From positions 213,671 to 277,670 of the forward strand of contig NZ_LMQH01000010.1 in assembly GCF_001424105.1 (NCBI RefSeq): DNA of 64,000 nucleotides, given 5' to 3'. This DNA is from Chryseobacterium sp. Leaf394 (GTDB lineage: Bacteria; Bacteroidota; Bacteroidia; Flavobacteriales; Weeksellaceae). Numbering within the stretch: position 1 is the first letter of the stretch; each line of letters starts with the position of its first letter. This document shows positions 1-8,304 of this stretch, in pieces. Below the pieces are notes generated by a model. The model did no database searches. It was not told where the DNA came from and was given only the letters and a program-made list of their open reading frames with translations. Made by a program: the position numbers and the translations under genes.

Positions 1-1
1 A

Positions 2-187
2 TCTAAAGCAACAGTTTCTGAGAAAGCTTCTGATGCTGAGAGACAAAAAGACAGAGTTGTAAAAGTAAGAGCGGTTTCAGATATGAATGAGTGGAACTCT
101 ATCAAGAAGAAAGACTACGAAGATGTAGTTGCTCCTGCTAAAAAAGCTCCGGCTAAGAAAAAAGCTCCGGCTAAAAAAAGAAAATAA
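2..187 (+). CDS. 3' end of an unassigned gene with a basic Lys/Ala/Pro tail
   Basis: The frame is open from the window edge to a TAA at 185-187 and gives the last 61 residues of a protein. The first ~40 residues are highly charged; the last ~20 repeat AKKAP and KKKAPAKK and end KRK. Such tails are usually disordered and bind nucleic acid. Basic tails of this kind occur on some flavobacterial gyrase/topoisomerase IV A subunits and on histone-like proteins, but nothing visible here decides between them. A strong terminator follows at once. Confidence 0.7.
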   Translation, partial: SKATVSEKASDAERQKDRVVKVRAVSDMNEWNSIKKKDYEDVVAPAKKAPAKKKAPAKKRK

Positions 188-205
188 TTAATTTTTCTAA
201 ATAAT

Positions 206-238
206 AAATACCTCCAGACATCTGGGGGTATTTTTTTT
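206..238 (+). terminator. Intrinsic terminator
   Basis: Arms AAATACCTCCAG (206-217) and CTGGGGGTATTT (222-233) pair with one G-U around a four-base loop, and the T run reaches 238. It closes the gene that enters from the left edge. Confidence 0.85.
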
Positions 239-280
239 GTGGTTGATTTTAATTATTTTTGTCAAAATATAATACATAAA

Positions 281-1021
281 ATGGGAAGAGCATTTGAATA
301 TAGAAAAGCCTCGAAAATGGCTCGTTGGGATAAAATGGCCAAAACTTTTTCTAAAATTGGTAAAGACATTGCCTTAGCAGTAAAAGCAGGAGGCAGCGAC
401 CCTGAAGCCAATCCGGCGCTGAGAAGATGCATTCAGAATGCCAAAGGTGCCAACATGCCGAAGGATAATGTAGAAAGAGCCATCAAAAAAGCCAGTGGTG
501 CAGATGCCGAAAACTATGAAGAAATCAATTACGAAGGTTACGGGCAGGGTGGTGTTGCATTTTTCGTGGAATGTACGACGAATAATACGACCAGAACTGT
601 TGCCAATGTAAGAGCAGTCTTTAATAAGTTTGACGGAAACCTTGGCAAGAACGGAGAATTGGCATTTATTTTCGACAGAAAAGGGATTTTCACCATAAAT
701 TTAGATCAAATCAAAATGGATTGGGATGATTTTGAAATGGAAATGATTGACGGTGGAGCAGAAGATGTAGAAAAAGATGATGAAGAAGTGATGATTACAA
801 CTGCTTTCGAAGATTTTGGTTCTTTATCTCATAAACTTGACGAACTGAAAATCGAGGCTAAAAGTGCAGAACTTCAGAGAATCCCAAACAATATAAAAGA
901 AGTAACTGCGGAACAGTTTAAAGCAAATATGAAAATGCTTGACCGTTTTGAAGAAGATGATGACGTGCAAAACGTTTATCACAATATGGAAATTACCGAC
1001 GAATTGTTGGAGTCTTTATAA
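281..1021 (+). CDS. yebC: YebC/TACO1 family protein
   Basis: A 246-residue protein of the YebC/PmpR/TACO1 family, cytoplasmic. Family members have been described as transcriptional regulators and as ribosome-associated factors that help translation of difficult stretches such as polyproline; which role applies here is not shown. It opens MGRAFEYRKASKMARWDKMA and carries the family signatures GGSDPEANPALR and NMPKDNVERAIKKASG near residues 40-75, then GYGQGGVAFFVE. Length is normal. The frame also allows an upstream GTG at 239, but that start would sit at the end of the preceding terminator T run and adds non-homologous residues, so the ATG at 281 is chosen. A TATTTTTG (254-261) fits a -7 box, without a well-spaced -33 element. 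Confidence 0.93.
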   Translation: MGRAFEYRKASKMARWDKMAKTFSKIGKDIALAVKAGGSDPEANPALRRCIQNAKGANMPKDNVERAIKKASGADAENYEEINYEGYGQGGVAFFVECTTNNTTRTVANVRAVFNKFDGNLGKNGELAFIFDRKGIFTINLDQIKMDWDDFEMEMIDGGAEDVEKDDEEVMITTAFEDFGSLSHKLDELKIEAKSAELQRIPNNIKEVTAEQFKANMKMLDRFEEDDDVQNVYHNMEITDELLESL

Positions 1022-1022
1022 G

Positions 1023-1148
1023 TCAGACAATTTTTGGACGGCTAAAATATTTTGCCACGAATTCACGAATTTTTTTAACATCCTTTTTAAAAGGTAAACT
1101 TGAATTATTCGTGAATTCGTGGCTATTTTATGGCTCAAATTTCAGACA
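1023..1148. mobile_element. MITE-like palindromic element with 7-bp flanking repeats
   Basis: Perfect 17-base arms GCCACGAATTCACGAAT (1054-1070) and its reverse complement (1107-1123) are separated by 36 bases. The symmetry continues outward imperfectly: AATTT...TAAAATA on the left matches the reverse complement of the right flank. The structure (about 1030-1141) is bounded by direct copies of TCAGACA at 1023-1029 and 1142-1148, as expected of a target-site duplication. No coding capacity. It lies two bases after the yebC stop and could also act as a transcription barrier. Confidence 0.55.
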
Positions 1149-1221
1149 GCAGGAAAAATAATATTGCATTCATACACAGTTCATTTTCAATTGGTTTCTT
1201 TGCATAAGAATCAATTGTGAC

Positions 1222-1264
1222 ATCGCCATCAGTGGTTAATCAAAATACTTACGGTTATGGCGAT
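1222..1264. repeat. Inverted repeat upstream of metallophosphoesterase gene
   Basis: ATCGCCAT (1222-1229) and ATGGCGAT (1257-1264) form an inverted repeat; outward bases (TGTGAc / CACA) extend it imperfectly. A second small hairpin, GAGAT-A5-ATCTC (1277-1291), sits directly before the ATG at 1297. Either could be an operator or a leader structure; no function can be read from sequence alone. Confidence 0.35.
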
Positions 1265-1296
1265 CACATTTGATCTGAGATAAAAAATCTCTGCTC

Positions 1297-2121
1297 ATGA
1301 AAAGAAACGTTGAACTGGTTGTCATTTCAGATGTGCATTTGGGAACTTATGGTTGTAAAGCCAAAGAGTTGCTCAGATATCTGAATTCTGTTCAACCTAA
1401 AACATTAGTTTTAAACGGAGATATCATCGATATCTGGCAGTTTAAAAAGTCTTATTTTCCCAAGCCACACCTAAAGGTCATCAAGAAATTTCTTTCTTTG
1501 GCCACAAAAAATACCGATGTATTCTACATCACCGGAAATCACGACGAGATGTTCCGCAAGTTTACAGATTTTGAACTCGGAAAACTGAAGGTTTGCAATA
1601 AACTTCATTTAAATCTTGACGGAAAAAAAACATGGATCTTTCACGGCGACGTTTTTGACGCTTCCGTACAGCATTCAAAATGGATTGCCAAGCTTGGTGG
1701 TAAAGGTTATGATCTGCTGATTGTCATCAATAATATGGTCAATTGGTTTCTGGAGAAAATGGGTCGTGAGAAATATTCATTTTCAAAAAAAATTAAGAAC
1801 AACGTAAAAAAAGCCGTGAAATACATTGGTGATTTTGAATTGACTGCTTCGGAATTGGCTATCGACAATGGTTATGACTACGTTCTTTGCGGTCACATTC
1901 ATCAGCCTCAGATGCGTGAGGTGGTGAACAAAAAAGGTGCGTGCCTTTACCTGAATTCCGGAGACTGGATTGAAAATCTCTCAGCACTGGAATACAATGA
2001 AGGAAAATGGTCCATATTTAATTATGACGATCATAAACATAATCTGAAAGACGACGAAACAGACGAAATTCAGGAGATGAACAGTGATCAGTTGATGCAG
2101 ATTGTAACTCAATTTAAGTGA
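1297..2121 (+). CDS. UDP-2,3-diacylglucosamine diphosphatase-like metallophosphoesterase
   Basis: A 274-residue calcineurin-like phosphoesterase with the full metal-binding set: SDVHLG (about 11-16), NGDIIDIW (about 40-47), GNHDE (about 82-86), FHGD (about 115-118) and GHIHQP (about 200-205). This family includes LpxH-type enzymes that cleave UDP-2,3-diacylglucosamine in lipid A synthesis; relatives act on other phosphate esters, so the substrate is inferred. No signal peptide. A glycosyltransferase gene follows after 91 bases on the same strand, which fits a shared role in envelope lipid or glycan metabolism. Confidence 0.8.
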   Translation: MKRNVELVVISDVHLGTYGCKAKELLRYLNSVQPKTLVLNGDIIDIWQFKKSYFPKPHLKVIKKFLSLATKNTDVFYITGNHDEMFRKFTDFELGKLKVCNKLHLNLDGKKTWIFHGDVFDASVQHSKWIAKLGGKGYDLLIVINNMVNWFLEKMGREKYSFSKKIKNNVKKAVKYIGDFELTASELAIDNGYDYVLCGHIHQPQMREVVNKKGACLYLNSGDWIENLSALEYNEGKWSIFNYDDHKHNLKDDETDEIQEMNSDQLMQIVTQFK

Positions 2122-2212
2122 TATGAAACCGCCACTATTATAATTTGTAAACAAAGACAAAAGAAGCTGTGGCGATACCATATGACCATCAAATGACATT
2201 AAAAATCAACAT

Positions 2213-3187
2213 ATGAAAATTTTGTACGCTTTTCAGGGAACAGGAAACGGTCACATGGCAAGAGCACAGGAAATTGTTCCACTGCTTAAAAAATATGGTC
2301 ATGTGGAAACATTCATCAGCGGACATCAGTCTCAGTTGAAAGCAGATTTTCAGCTTGATTTTCAGCATAAAGGTATTTCACTTTTATACAATAAATCCGG
2401 TGGAATTTCTTACTCAAAAATTCTGTTTGAAAATAATTATCTCAAGGCTTTTAATACGGTCAAATCTCTCGACCTGTCGAAATATGATTTGATTATTAAC
2501 GATTACGAACCGCTGACCGGATGGGCATGCAAAACAAAGGGTATCCGTTTTCTGGAACTGAGTCATCAGGCGTCAATGAGTTTTACGGAAACTCCAAAAC
2601 CTAAAAGAAAAGATTTTTTTGGAGAGAAGATTTTGAAATATTATGTTCCGAGCGAACACAGAATAGGTTTTCATTTTGAATCTTATCATAATCAAATCAA
2701 GACTCCGGTGATCAGAAAAAAAATCCGTGAACTTGATGCTTCAAAGAAAGGATTCTTCCTGGTTTATCTACCGAGTTTTTCAGATGAAAATATTATTAAA
2801 ATTCTAAGTCAGATTCCGGTAAAATGGAAAGTATTTTCAAAATATTCCAAACTTTATTTTAAAGAAAAAAATGTTGAGGTTTTCCCAATCGACCAAACGG
2901 AATACTTAAAAGCATTCGAAAATTGCGAAGGCATCTTATGCAACGCCGGTTTTGAAACTCCTGCAGAAGCTTTATTTTTAGATAAAAAACTTTTCGTAAT
3001 TCCTATCCATAATCAATACGAACAGGAATGCAATGCAGCCGCTTTAGATTTGTTCGGAATTCCCAATTCTAAAAATCTAAAGAAAGATGAAATTGAAAAC
3101 TGGGTCAATTCAATGCAGCATTTAAACGTAAATTACCCGGATAATATTGAAGATATTCTGGTGAACGAAGTTTTAACGTTCAAGTAA
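2213..3187 (+). CDS. GT28/UGT-like glycosyltransferase
   Basis: A 324-residue GT-B-fold glycosyltransferase. The N-terminus MKILYAFQGTGNGHMARAQE has the glycine-rich loop of the acceptor domain; the C-terminal donor-binding region reads NAGFETPAEALFLDKKLFVIP then NQYEQECNA, as in MurG/UGT-like enzymes. No membrane helix, so likely cytoplasmic or peripheral. Substrate unknown. It follows the metallophosphoesterase. Its last 15 bases overlap the 3' end of the convergent GNAT gene. Confidence 0.8.
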   Translation: MKILYAFQGTGNGHMARAQEIVPLLKKYGHVETFISGHQSQLKADFQLDFQHKGISLLYNKSGGISYSKILFENNYLKAFNTVKSLDLSKYDLIINDYEPLTGWACKTKGIRFLELSHQASMSFTETPKPKRKDFFGEKILKYYVPSEHRIGFHFESYHNQIKTPVIRKKIRELDASKKGFFLVYLPSFSDENIIKILSQIPVKWKVFSKYSKLYFKEKNVEVFPIDQTEYLKAFENCEGILCNAGFETPAEALFLDKKLFVIPIHNQYEQECNAAALDLFGIPNSKNLKKDEIENWVNSMQHLNVNYPDNIEDILVNEVLTFK

Positions 3188-3463
3188 AATATCTTCCACA
3201 TCATTCATTCTTCTCATCACCGCTCTCGCATAGGAACAGTGAGGATAAACTCTCCAGTTGTTTTCCCTCGCAAATTTTACAGCTTCTTCTACCAGGAATT
3301 TCCCCATTCCGCGACCTTCAAACTGACTGTGAACCAAAACAAATGAAATAATCAGCTTTTTATCTTCAGGAAAAATGGTGTAAGTGAGTCTTCCCACCTC
3401 GCTGATCTCATTGTTTAAGGTAATGACGCCGCCGTTTTCGCTTTTGTTATTTGTGAATGTCAT
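3173..3463 (-). CDS. Small GNAT-family N-acetyltransferase (YjdJ-like)
   Basis: A 96-residue minimal GNAT protein. It has the acetyl-CoA pyrophosphate-binding loop QFEGRGMGKFLVEEAV and the C-terminal HCSYARAVMRRM stretch, which corresponds to the C-P-Y-x-x-x motif of the short YjdJ-type acetyltransferases. The start is set at the ATG at 3463; a longer reading frame to 3523 adds 20 residues with no likeness to the family. The stop overlaps the convergent glycosyltransferase by 15 bases. Substrate unknown. Confidence 0.8.
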   Translation of the reverse strand: MTFTNNKSENGGVITLNNEISEVGRLTYTIFPEDKKLIISFVLVHSQFEGRGMGKFLVEEAVKFARENNWRVYPHCSYARAVMRRMNDVEDILLER

Positions 3464-3574
3464 ACTTTTAAATTTAACTGAGAACCAACAAAAACTGAAC
3501 CGAGAAAGTTCTGAGAAAATCAATTGTGATTGACTTAAAATTGATTATAGATTTAATTCAAGACAAAAAACTGA

Positions 3575-4324
3575 CTAACTCTCTCTTCCGGTGTAAAAAT
3601 TATAATCCTTGATCACCACGCCAATAAACTGTCTTTCCGTCATTTGCTTAGGATCGATTTCGAGTTTCAGAATGCTTTTTATTTTGTCTGAAAGTTTGGT
3701 GATCACCTGTCTGTCATCAATTTTTAAAGCTTTAAGGAAATTGTCCTTAATAATTCTCATATCGTTATCACTTAAAGCAATCACCTGTGGGAATGTCGGA
3801 ATATAGTCATCCTGAAGCTTCTCGAGAATGGTGTGGGAAATATTAATGTTATTTTTTAAGGAAATCACAGCAGTTCCGGCTGCGATATCACCCAAACGCT
3901 GATTGTTTTTGGTTGCAATAGCAGAAATGAGACCTACAATTCCCAAAAAGGTAACATCGATAATTCTAAATACCCACCGGATAAGGTAATCTCCGAAACT
4001 TGCCTGGTAACCGTCGATTTTCACGACTCTGATTTTCATCACCCGTTTTCCCGGGGTCTGCCCTTCCATCAGACTTTCCATAACCACAGGATAAACAGAT
4101 GCCGGAAACGCTACAACAAGCTGAATCGCTCTCTGAGACCATGAATCAAGCCCCATCAGGTATCTGCTGAGGTTAAAAAAATCAAACAAAAAGTAGTATA
4201 TCAGAAAAAGATATGCTAACCGGATTGCGCCATCGATAAGAAATGCCAGAAATCTTTCACCAATATTGGATATGTTAAAATTAATATTAACATTTTGTGA
4301 TGTATTTATCGCAATTTGAGACAT
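3575..4324 (-). CDS. RDD family membrane protein
   Basis: A 249-residue protein. Residues ~20-150 form an RDD domain: GERFLAFLIDGAIR at the start (R/D positions), a pair of helices, the GQTPGKRVMKIRVV signature and QRLGDIAAGT at the end. The remaining ~90 residues are soluble and charged, with a DNDMRIIKDNF segment. RDD proteins are poorly characterised; some have been linked to ion transport. Divergent from the SpoIIM gene with only 26 bases between start codons, and part of the conserved RDD/SpoIIM/MoxR/DUF58 neighbourhood. Confidence 0.88.
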   Translation of the reverse strand: MSQIAINTSQNVNINFNISNIGERFLAFLIDGAIRLAYLFLIYYFLFDFFNLSRYLMGLDSWSQRAIQLVVAFPASVYPVVMESLMEGQTPGKRVMKIRVVKIDGYQASFGDYLIRWVFRIIDVTFLGIVGLISAIATKNNQRLGDIAAGTAVISLKNNINISHTILEKLQDDYIPTFPQVIALSDNDMRIIKDNFLKALKIDDRQVITKLSDKIKSILKLEIDPKQMTERQFIGVVIKDYNFYTGRES

Positions 4325-4350
4325 ATTTTTATTATTTTAGCTTTACAATT

Positions 4351-5334
4351 ATGAGAGAAGTTTATTTCATCAAACAAAATAAAGAAAAATGGTTGGGAAT
4401 AGAGGAGGTTATTCAGGGTAAATTGAAAAAAAATCCTGATGAGCTCTCATCTCTGTACATCAATCTCATCAACGACCTGTCTTTTGCCCAGACTTATTAC
4501 CCTAAAAGCAATACGGTGGTTTATCTCAATCACCTTTCTTCGCAGATCTATCAAAAGATTTACAAGACCAAAAGGGTAGAGCAGAACAGACTTTTCTACT
4601 TTTTTTCTACTGAAGTTCCTCTGCTTGTGCACCAGTACCGAAGATATCTTGGTTATGCCTTTGCTTTTTTTCTCCTATTTACCTGTATTGGACTGATTTC
4701 CGCGGTTTATGATAAAGAATTTGTCAATGTAATTCTGGGTGAAGATTATGTAAATATGACTGTTGAAAATATTAAGAACAAAAATGCAGTGGGCGTTTAC
4801 CAGAGCGGCTCAACCTGGGGAAGCACCATAGGAATTGTGTTTAATAATATTCAGGTGGGTGCAAAACTTTATCTTTTTGGTCTTTTTGCAGGTGTAGGAA
4901 CTCTGTTTGTTTATCTTTCCAACTGCGTAATGCTGGGCTCTTTTCAGTATTTTTTCTATGATTACGGAGCCTTGGCAGACAGCGCAAAAGGAATCTGGCT
5001 TCATGGTACTTTTGAGATTTTCTCCATGATTATTGAGGCGATGTGCGGATTGATTTTAGGAGCATCCATCCTTTTTCCCAAAACACTTTCGAGGTTTAAC
5101 TCGCTTAAAAAAGGTTTCAAAGATTCATTTAAAATATTTTTGAGTACGGTGCCGTTCACCATCTGTGCCGGAATTATCGAAGGTTATGTAACCAGACACG
5201 CTTTGAATATGCCTTTGGCCTTAAATCTTCTTATCATTGTAGGTTCACTTATTTTGATTGGTGGCTACTATCTTATTTATCCCAACTATGTTGCAAAACA
5301 GCAAAACCTCTTAGCGAATGATCACATTCTATAA
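4351..5334 (+). CDS. SpoIIM/DUF95 family membrane protein
   Basis: A 327-residue integral membrane protein of the stage II sporulation protein M family; no sporulation is implied in this group. A soluble ~100-residue N-terminus (MREVYFIKQNKEKW) precedes about five helices. Diagnostic stretches are NNIQVGAKLYLFGLFAGVGT and the LHGTFEIFSMIIEAMCGL helix. The ATG at 4351 is preferred to one at 4297 because the longer form would overlap the divergent RDD gene. It is first in the operon and overlaps the next gene by 17 bases. Confidence 0.88.
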   Translation: MREVYFIKQNKEKWLGIEEVIQGKLKKNPDELSSLYINLINDLSFAQTYYPKSNTVVYLNHLSSQIYQKIYKTKRVEQNRLFYFFSTEVPLLVHQYRRYLGYAFAFFLLFTCIGLISAVYDKEFVNVILGEDYVNMTVENIKNKNAVGVYQSGSTWGSTIGIVFNNIQVGAKLYLFGLFAGVGTLFVYLSNCVMLGSFQYFFYDYGALADSAKGIWLHGTFEIFSMIIEAMCGLILGASILFPKTLSRFNSLKKGFKDSFKIFLSTVPFTICAGIIEGYVTRHALNMPLALNLLIIVGSLILIGGYYLIYPNYVAKQQNLLANDHIL

Positions 5335-6280
5335 AAAACGCGACTTCGGAACTTTTATCACCGACAGTTTTGCATTCTTCAAATCAAACGGGAAGAATTA
5401 TTTTAGAAATTTTATTCTCATCAACGGAATGGTACTCATTCTTTTGGTACTTGTGATGTATTTCGGTTTTAAAGAATTTTTAGGACAGTTTTTCAACGGA
5501 AATCTCTCAGGTCAGAGCTATTATTTTGAAAGATATTTTGAAGATAATCTTGGGTTGGTAATCATTACCGGAATTGTTATTATGATCATCTATTCTTTTC
5601 TGATGATGCTGAATCTTCTCTATCCGGTATTTTATGTAAGACGCATTGCTGGCGGGCAGAAAGAGGTGAGTGTAGAAAATATCATTTCTGATCTGAAAAC
5701 ACATTCAAAAAAGCTTATTCAATTATATTTTGGCTTGATACTTCTTGTCATTCCAGCGGCATTCGTGCTTATTGCTCTTTCGTATGCCATGGTTTTAGTT
5801 TTTATTGGAATTCCTGTATTGATTTTTGTGGTTCCTACACTTTTCAACGCAATCACATTTTTGGTTTACGATTTTGTTTATACCGACCGTGGTTTCTTTG
5901 AAAGCCTGAGTTATGCGATCAGATCTCAGTTTTCCTATTCAAACGGAAGAGAAAAAACGCCATATTGGAAATATTGGGGATCTACCATCATCCTTTTTGT
6001 TTTGTATTATGTGATCACATCCGTTTTCACAGCGATTCCGATGGTTATTCTGATGATGAGACTTGCTGTTTCAACTTCTGATAATAATTTTGAACAGAAT
6101 CCTTTTGCAGGAGGCTTTGGTGCGGTCATCATGGTTATTTATGGGATTTCAATCATTTTGTCTTCTTTATTAATGAATGTTCTCTACATAAATTCAGGTT
6201 TGCTGTACTTCGACAGCCGCAGAGATCTGCATCAGAAACTGGAAATGGAAGAAATTGATACCATTGGTCTGAATGCATAA
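5318..6280 (+). CDS. Hypothetical multi-pass membrane protein of the MoxR/DUF58 operon
   Basis: A 320-residue hydrophobic protein with about six predicted membrane segments, for example FILINGMVLILLVLVMYFGF near residue 25-45 and IYGISIILSSLLMNVLY near residue 270-290. The N-terminal KKRDFGTFITDSFAFFK and C-terminal LYFDSRRDLHQ stretches flank the membrane core. I recognise no catalytic motif. It overlaps SpoIIM by 17 bases and the DUF4129 gene by 8, so translation is probably coupled and the product probably belongs to the same envelope assembly. Confidence 0.8.
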   Translation: MITFYKKRDFGTFITDSFAFFKSNGKNYFRNFILINGMVLILLVLVMYFGFKEFLGQFFNGNLSGQSYYFERYFEDNLGLVIITGIVIMIIYSFLMMLNLLYPVFYVRRIAGGQKEVSVENIISDLKTHSKKLIQLYFGLILLVIPAAFVLIALSYAMVLVFIGIPVLIFVVPTLFNAITFLVYDFVYTDRGFFESLSYAIRSQFSYSNGREKTPYWKYWGSTIILFVLYYVITSVFTAIPMVILMMRLAVSTSDNNFEQNPFAGGFGAVIMVIYGISIILSSLLMNVLYINSGLLYFDSRRDLHQKLEMEEIDTIGLNA

Positions 6281-7067
6281 GCTCATAATATTTTTAAGCG
6301 TTTTTATTCTTATAAATCTTGCAGAAGCGCAGGATTACGATTCTGTCTACATGGAAACTGATTCTGTAGAGCAAATGATTGATGATGAAAGTCCCTTTGA
6401 TGGAATGCTGGCTTCAGACTCTTTGCTTAAAGAAAGACCACAGACAGAAAATACTGTTTACAGCAGAAAATTTAAAGAAAATATTCCGTCAAGATACACA
6501 GATGAAGACTTCAATTATGAAACTGTAAAACCCCGCGAATCTTTCTGGGACAGACTGATGCGGAAAGTGGACCGTTTCTTTAACAGTATTTTCGGAAGTA
6601 ATCTGAATTCATCTTTCAGTTTTGGTAAAATTCTTCTCCGGATATTCGCTATTATTTTAGCAGGATTTATCATCTATTTTTTAATCAGATTTCTGATTGG
6701 TAAAAACATAGGCTTTTTTGGAAAGAAAAATTCAGCTGTCGACATTAAAGAGGAAGATCTGCACGAAAATATTCATGAAATTAATTTTGCAGATACCATC
6801 GCAAAGTTTGAAAATTCTGCAGAATACCGTCTGGCGGTGCGGTATCATTTCCTTTTAATTCTGAAAAAACTCAGTGATAAAAAAATAATTTCCTGGAATC
6901 CCGAGAAAACAAATAAAGATTACAGCTACGAAATAAAAGATGAAAATCAGAAGAACCGATTCTCTGATCTGGCTTTGATTTTCGATTACATCTGGTACGG
7001 CGAGTTTGGTGTAGATCACAATTCTTACCTTAAATTTAAAGAGCAGTTTCAGTCATTCAAACCGTAA
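6273..7067 (+). CDS. DUF4129 domain-containing membrane protein
   Basis: A 264-residue protein with a signal peptide (residues 1-20, ending EAQ), an acidic extracytoplasmic stretch to ~105, one membrane helix (about 118-140, LLRIFAIILAGFIIYFLI) and a cytoplasmic DUF4129 domain with EYRLAVRYHFLLILKKLSDK and YIWYGEFGVD. DUF4129 is typically encoded with MoxR, DUF58 and transglutaminase-like or DUF4350 genes. Role inferred from context: a membrane subunit of that system. Confidence 0.88.
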   Translation: MHKLIIFLSVFILINLAEAQDYDSVYMETDSVEQMIDDESPFDGMLASDSLLKERPQTENTVYSRKFKENIPSRYTDEDFNYETVKPRESFWDRLMRKVDRFFNSIFGSNLNSSFSFGKILLRIFAIILAGFIIYFLIRFLIGKNIGFFGKKNSAVDIKEEDLHENIHEINFADTIAKFENSAEYRLAVRYHFLLILKKLSDKKIISWNPEKTNKDYSYEIKDENQKNRFSDLALIFDYIWYGEFGVDHNSYLKFKEQFQSFKP

Positions 7068-7082
7068 ATCAGAATTTAAAAG

Positions 7083-8240
7083 ATGAATAAGACATTCAAA
7101 ATATATGCTGTAATTTTCGCCATCATTCTGGCGATCATAGCGTTGCTTGAAATCAATAAAAAGGAAGTTACAGACTGGCGCAAAAATTTTGAAACCTCCA
7201 GGAAATCACCTTTTGGTCTTTATATTTTTGATAATGAGGCGAAATTTTTATTTAAAGAAAAACTCAGGAAAATTTCGGAAAATCCTTATGATTATTATGA
7301 AAATTCAGACGAAAAGCCTCATAACATTTTCGTTCTGGAGTCTGAACTTGATTATGAATCATGGAAGAAAATCATGGATGAAGTGACTAAAGGTTCTGAT
7401 GCTATGATTATCAATCAGCATATTCCAAAGGATATTTCAGACAGCATTGGTTTTTATACTTCAAACTTTTCTTATTCCGAAAGCAATGTATTGAAACTCA
7501 CAGACAAAAAATTCTCAAACAGTTTTGTTAAAATAGACAAATTTCCGGGAGGCCGTGGTTTTACATTTATTAAACCTGAAATAGAAATTTTAGGTAAAAT
7601 TATATCTGAAGGATCGGATGATCAGGCTGGTTTTATCAAAGCTAAGTTTGGCAAAGGTCATTTTTATGTACATTCAGAACCTCTTTTTCTTACCAATTAT
7701 TATCTAATGAAAAGAGAAAATGTACATTACGCACAGGATGTATTTTCTTATCTTCCGGACAGAGAAACGCTCTGGTTTTCGGATAAAAAAAGTGAAAAGT
7801 CGCAGTTTTTTATGAGGTTTATTTTCAGCAATCCGGCTCTGAAATATGCGTGGTGGCTTTTGCTTGGCGGAATGCTTTTATTCATTTTCTTTAACGCTAA
7901 AAGAAAACAGAGAATCGTTCCTGTGATAGATCCGTTAAAAAATTCTTCGGTTGATTTTGTGAAAAGCATCGGAAATCTCTACATGCAGGAAGGCGATTTC
8001 CATGAGATGATGGCCAAAAAAGCACAGTATTTTCTTCATAAAGTTCGGATGGATCTTCTGATAGATACTCAGAATCCCGATGATGAATTTGCCAAAAAAC
8101 TTCAGCTGAAAACAGGAAGAAGTGAAGATAAAATAAATGAAGCAATCATTTTAATCAGGAAAGCTCAGGATCCGTATGCGTCAGTAATGAAGGAAGATCT
8201 GGTGAGAATGAATGAATTGCTGGATGAAATATTGAAATAA
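7083..8240 (+). CDS. DUF4350 domain-containing membrane protein
   Basis: A 385-residue protein with an N-terminal anchor (about 5-22, IYAVIFAIILAIIALLE), a long extracytoplasmic domain starting with the DUF4350-type KSPFGLYIFDN segment, a second helix near 255-272 (WWLLLGGMLLFIFFNAKRK) and a soluble C-terminus of ~110 residues with helices such as FHEMMAKKAQYFLHKVRMD. DUF4350 resembles a glutamine-amidotransferase/IFT52-like fold and is not known to be enzymatic. 15 bases after the DUF4129 gene. Confidence 0.87.
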   Translation: MNKTFKIYAVIFAIILAIIALLEINKKEVTDWRKNFETSRKSPFGLYIFDNEAKFLFKEKLRKISENPYDYYENSDEKPHNIFVLESELDYESWKKIMDEVTKGSDAMIINQHIPKDISDSIGFYTSNFSYSESNVLKLTDKKFSNSFVKIDKFPGGRGFTFIKPEIEILGKIISEGSDDQAGFIKAKFGKGHFYVHSEPLFLTNYYLMKRENVHYAQDVFSYLPDRETLWFSDKKSEKSQFFMRFIFSNPALKYAWWLLLGGMLLFIFFNAKRKQRIVPVIDPLKNSSVDFVKSIGNLYMQEGDFHEMMAKKAQYFLHKVRMDLLIDTQNPDDEFAKKLQLKTGRSEDKINEAIILIRKAQDPYASVMKEDLVRMNELLDEILK

Positions 8241-8245
8241 TTACA

Positions 8246-8284
8246 AAATTAAATTACAGGATTTGAAATCCTTCGATTTAATTT
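8246..8284 (+). repeat. Two-tier hairpin inside the operon, before moxR
   Basis: AAATTAAAT (8246-8254) pairs with ATTTAATTT (8276-8284); inside it AGGATTT (8258-8264) pairs with AAATCCT (8266-8272) around a single G. A symmetric three-by-three internal loop (TAC/TCG) separates the stems. There is no T run, so this looks like an RNA processing or stabilising element rather than a terminator; it could set a different expression level for moxR and the DUF58 gene. The innermost pairs must open to form a real loop. Confidence 0.5.
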
Positions 8285-8304
8285 AAACAATAAAAAAACA
8301 AACA

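Noticed and set aside
239-280. GTG-initiated extension of the YebC frame
   Set aside because: It begins at the end of the preceding terminator T run and adds residues unlike the family; the ATG at 281 gives the conserved start.
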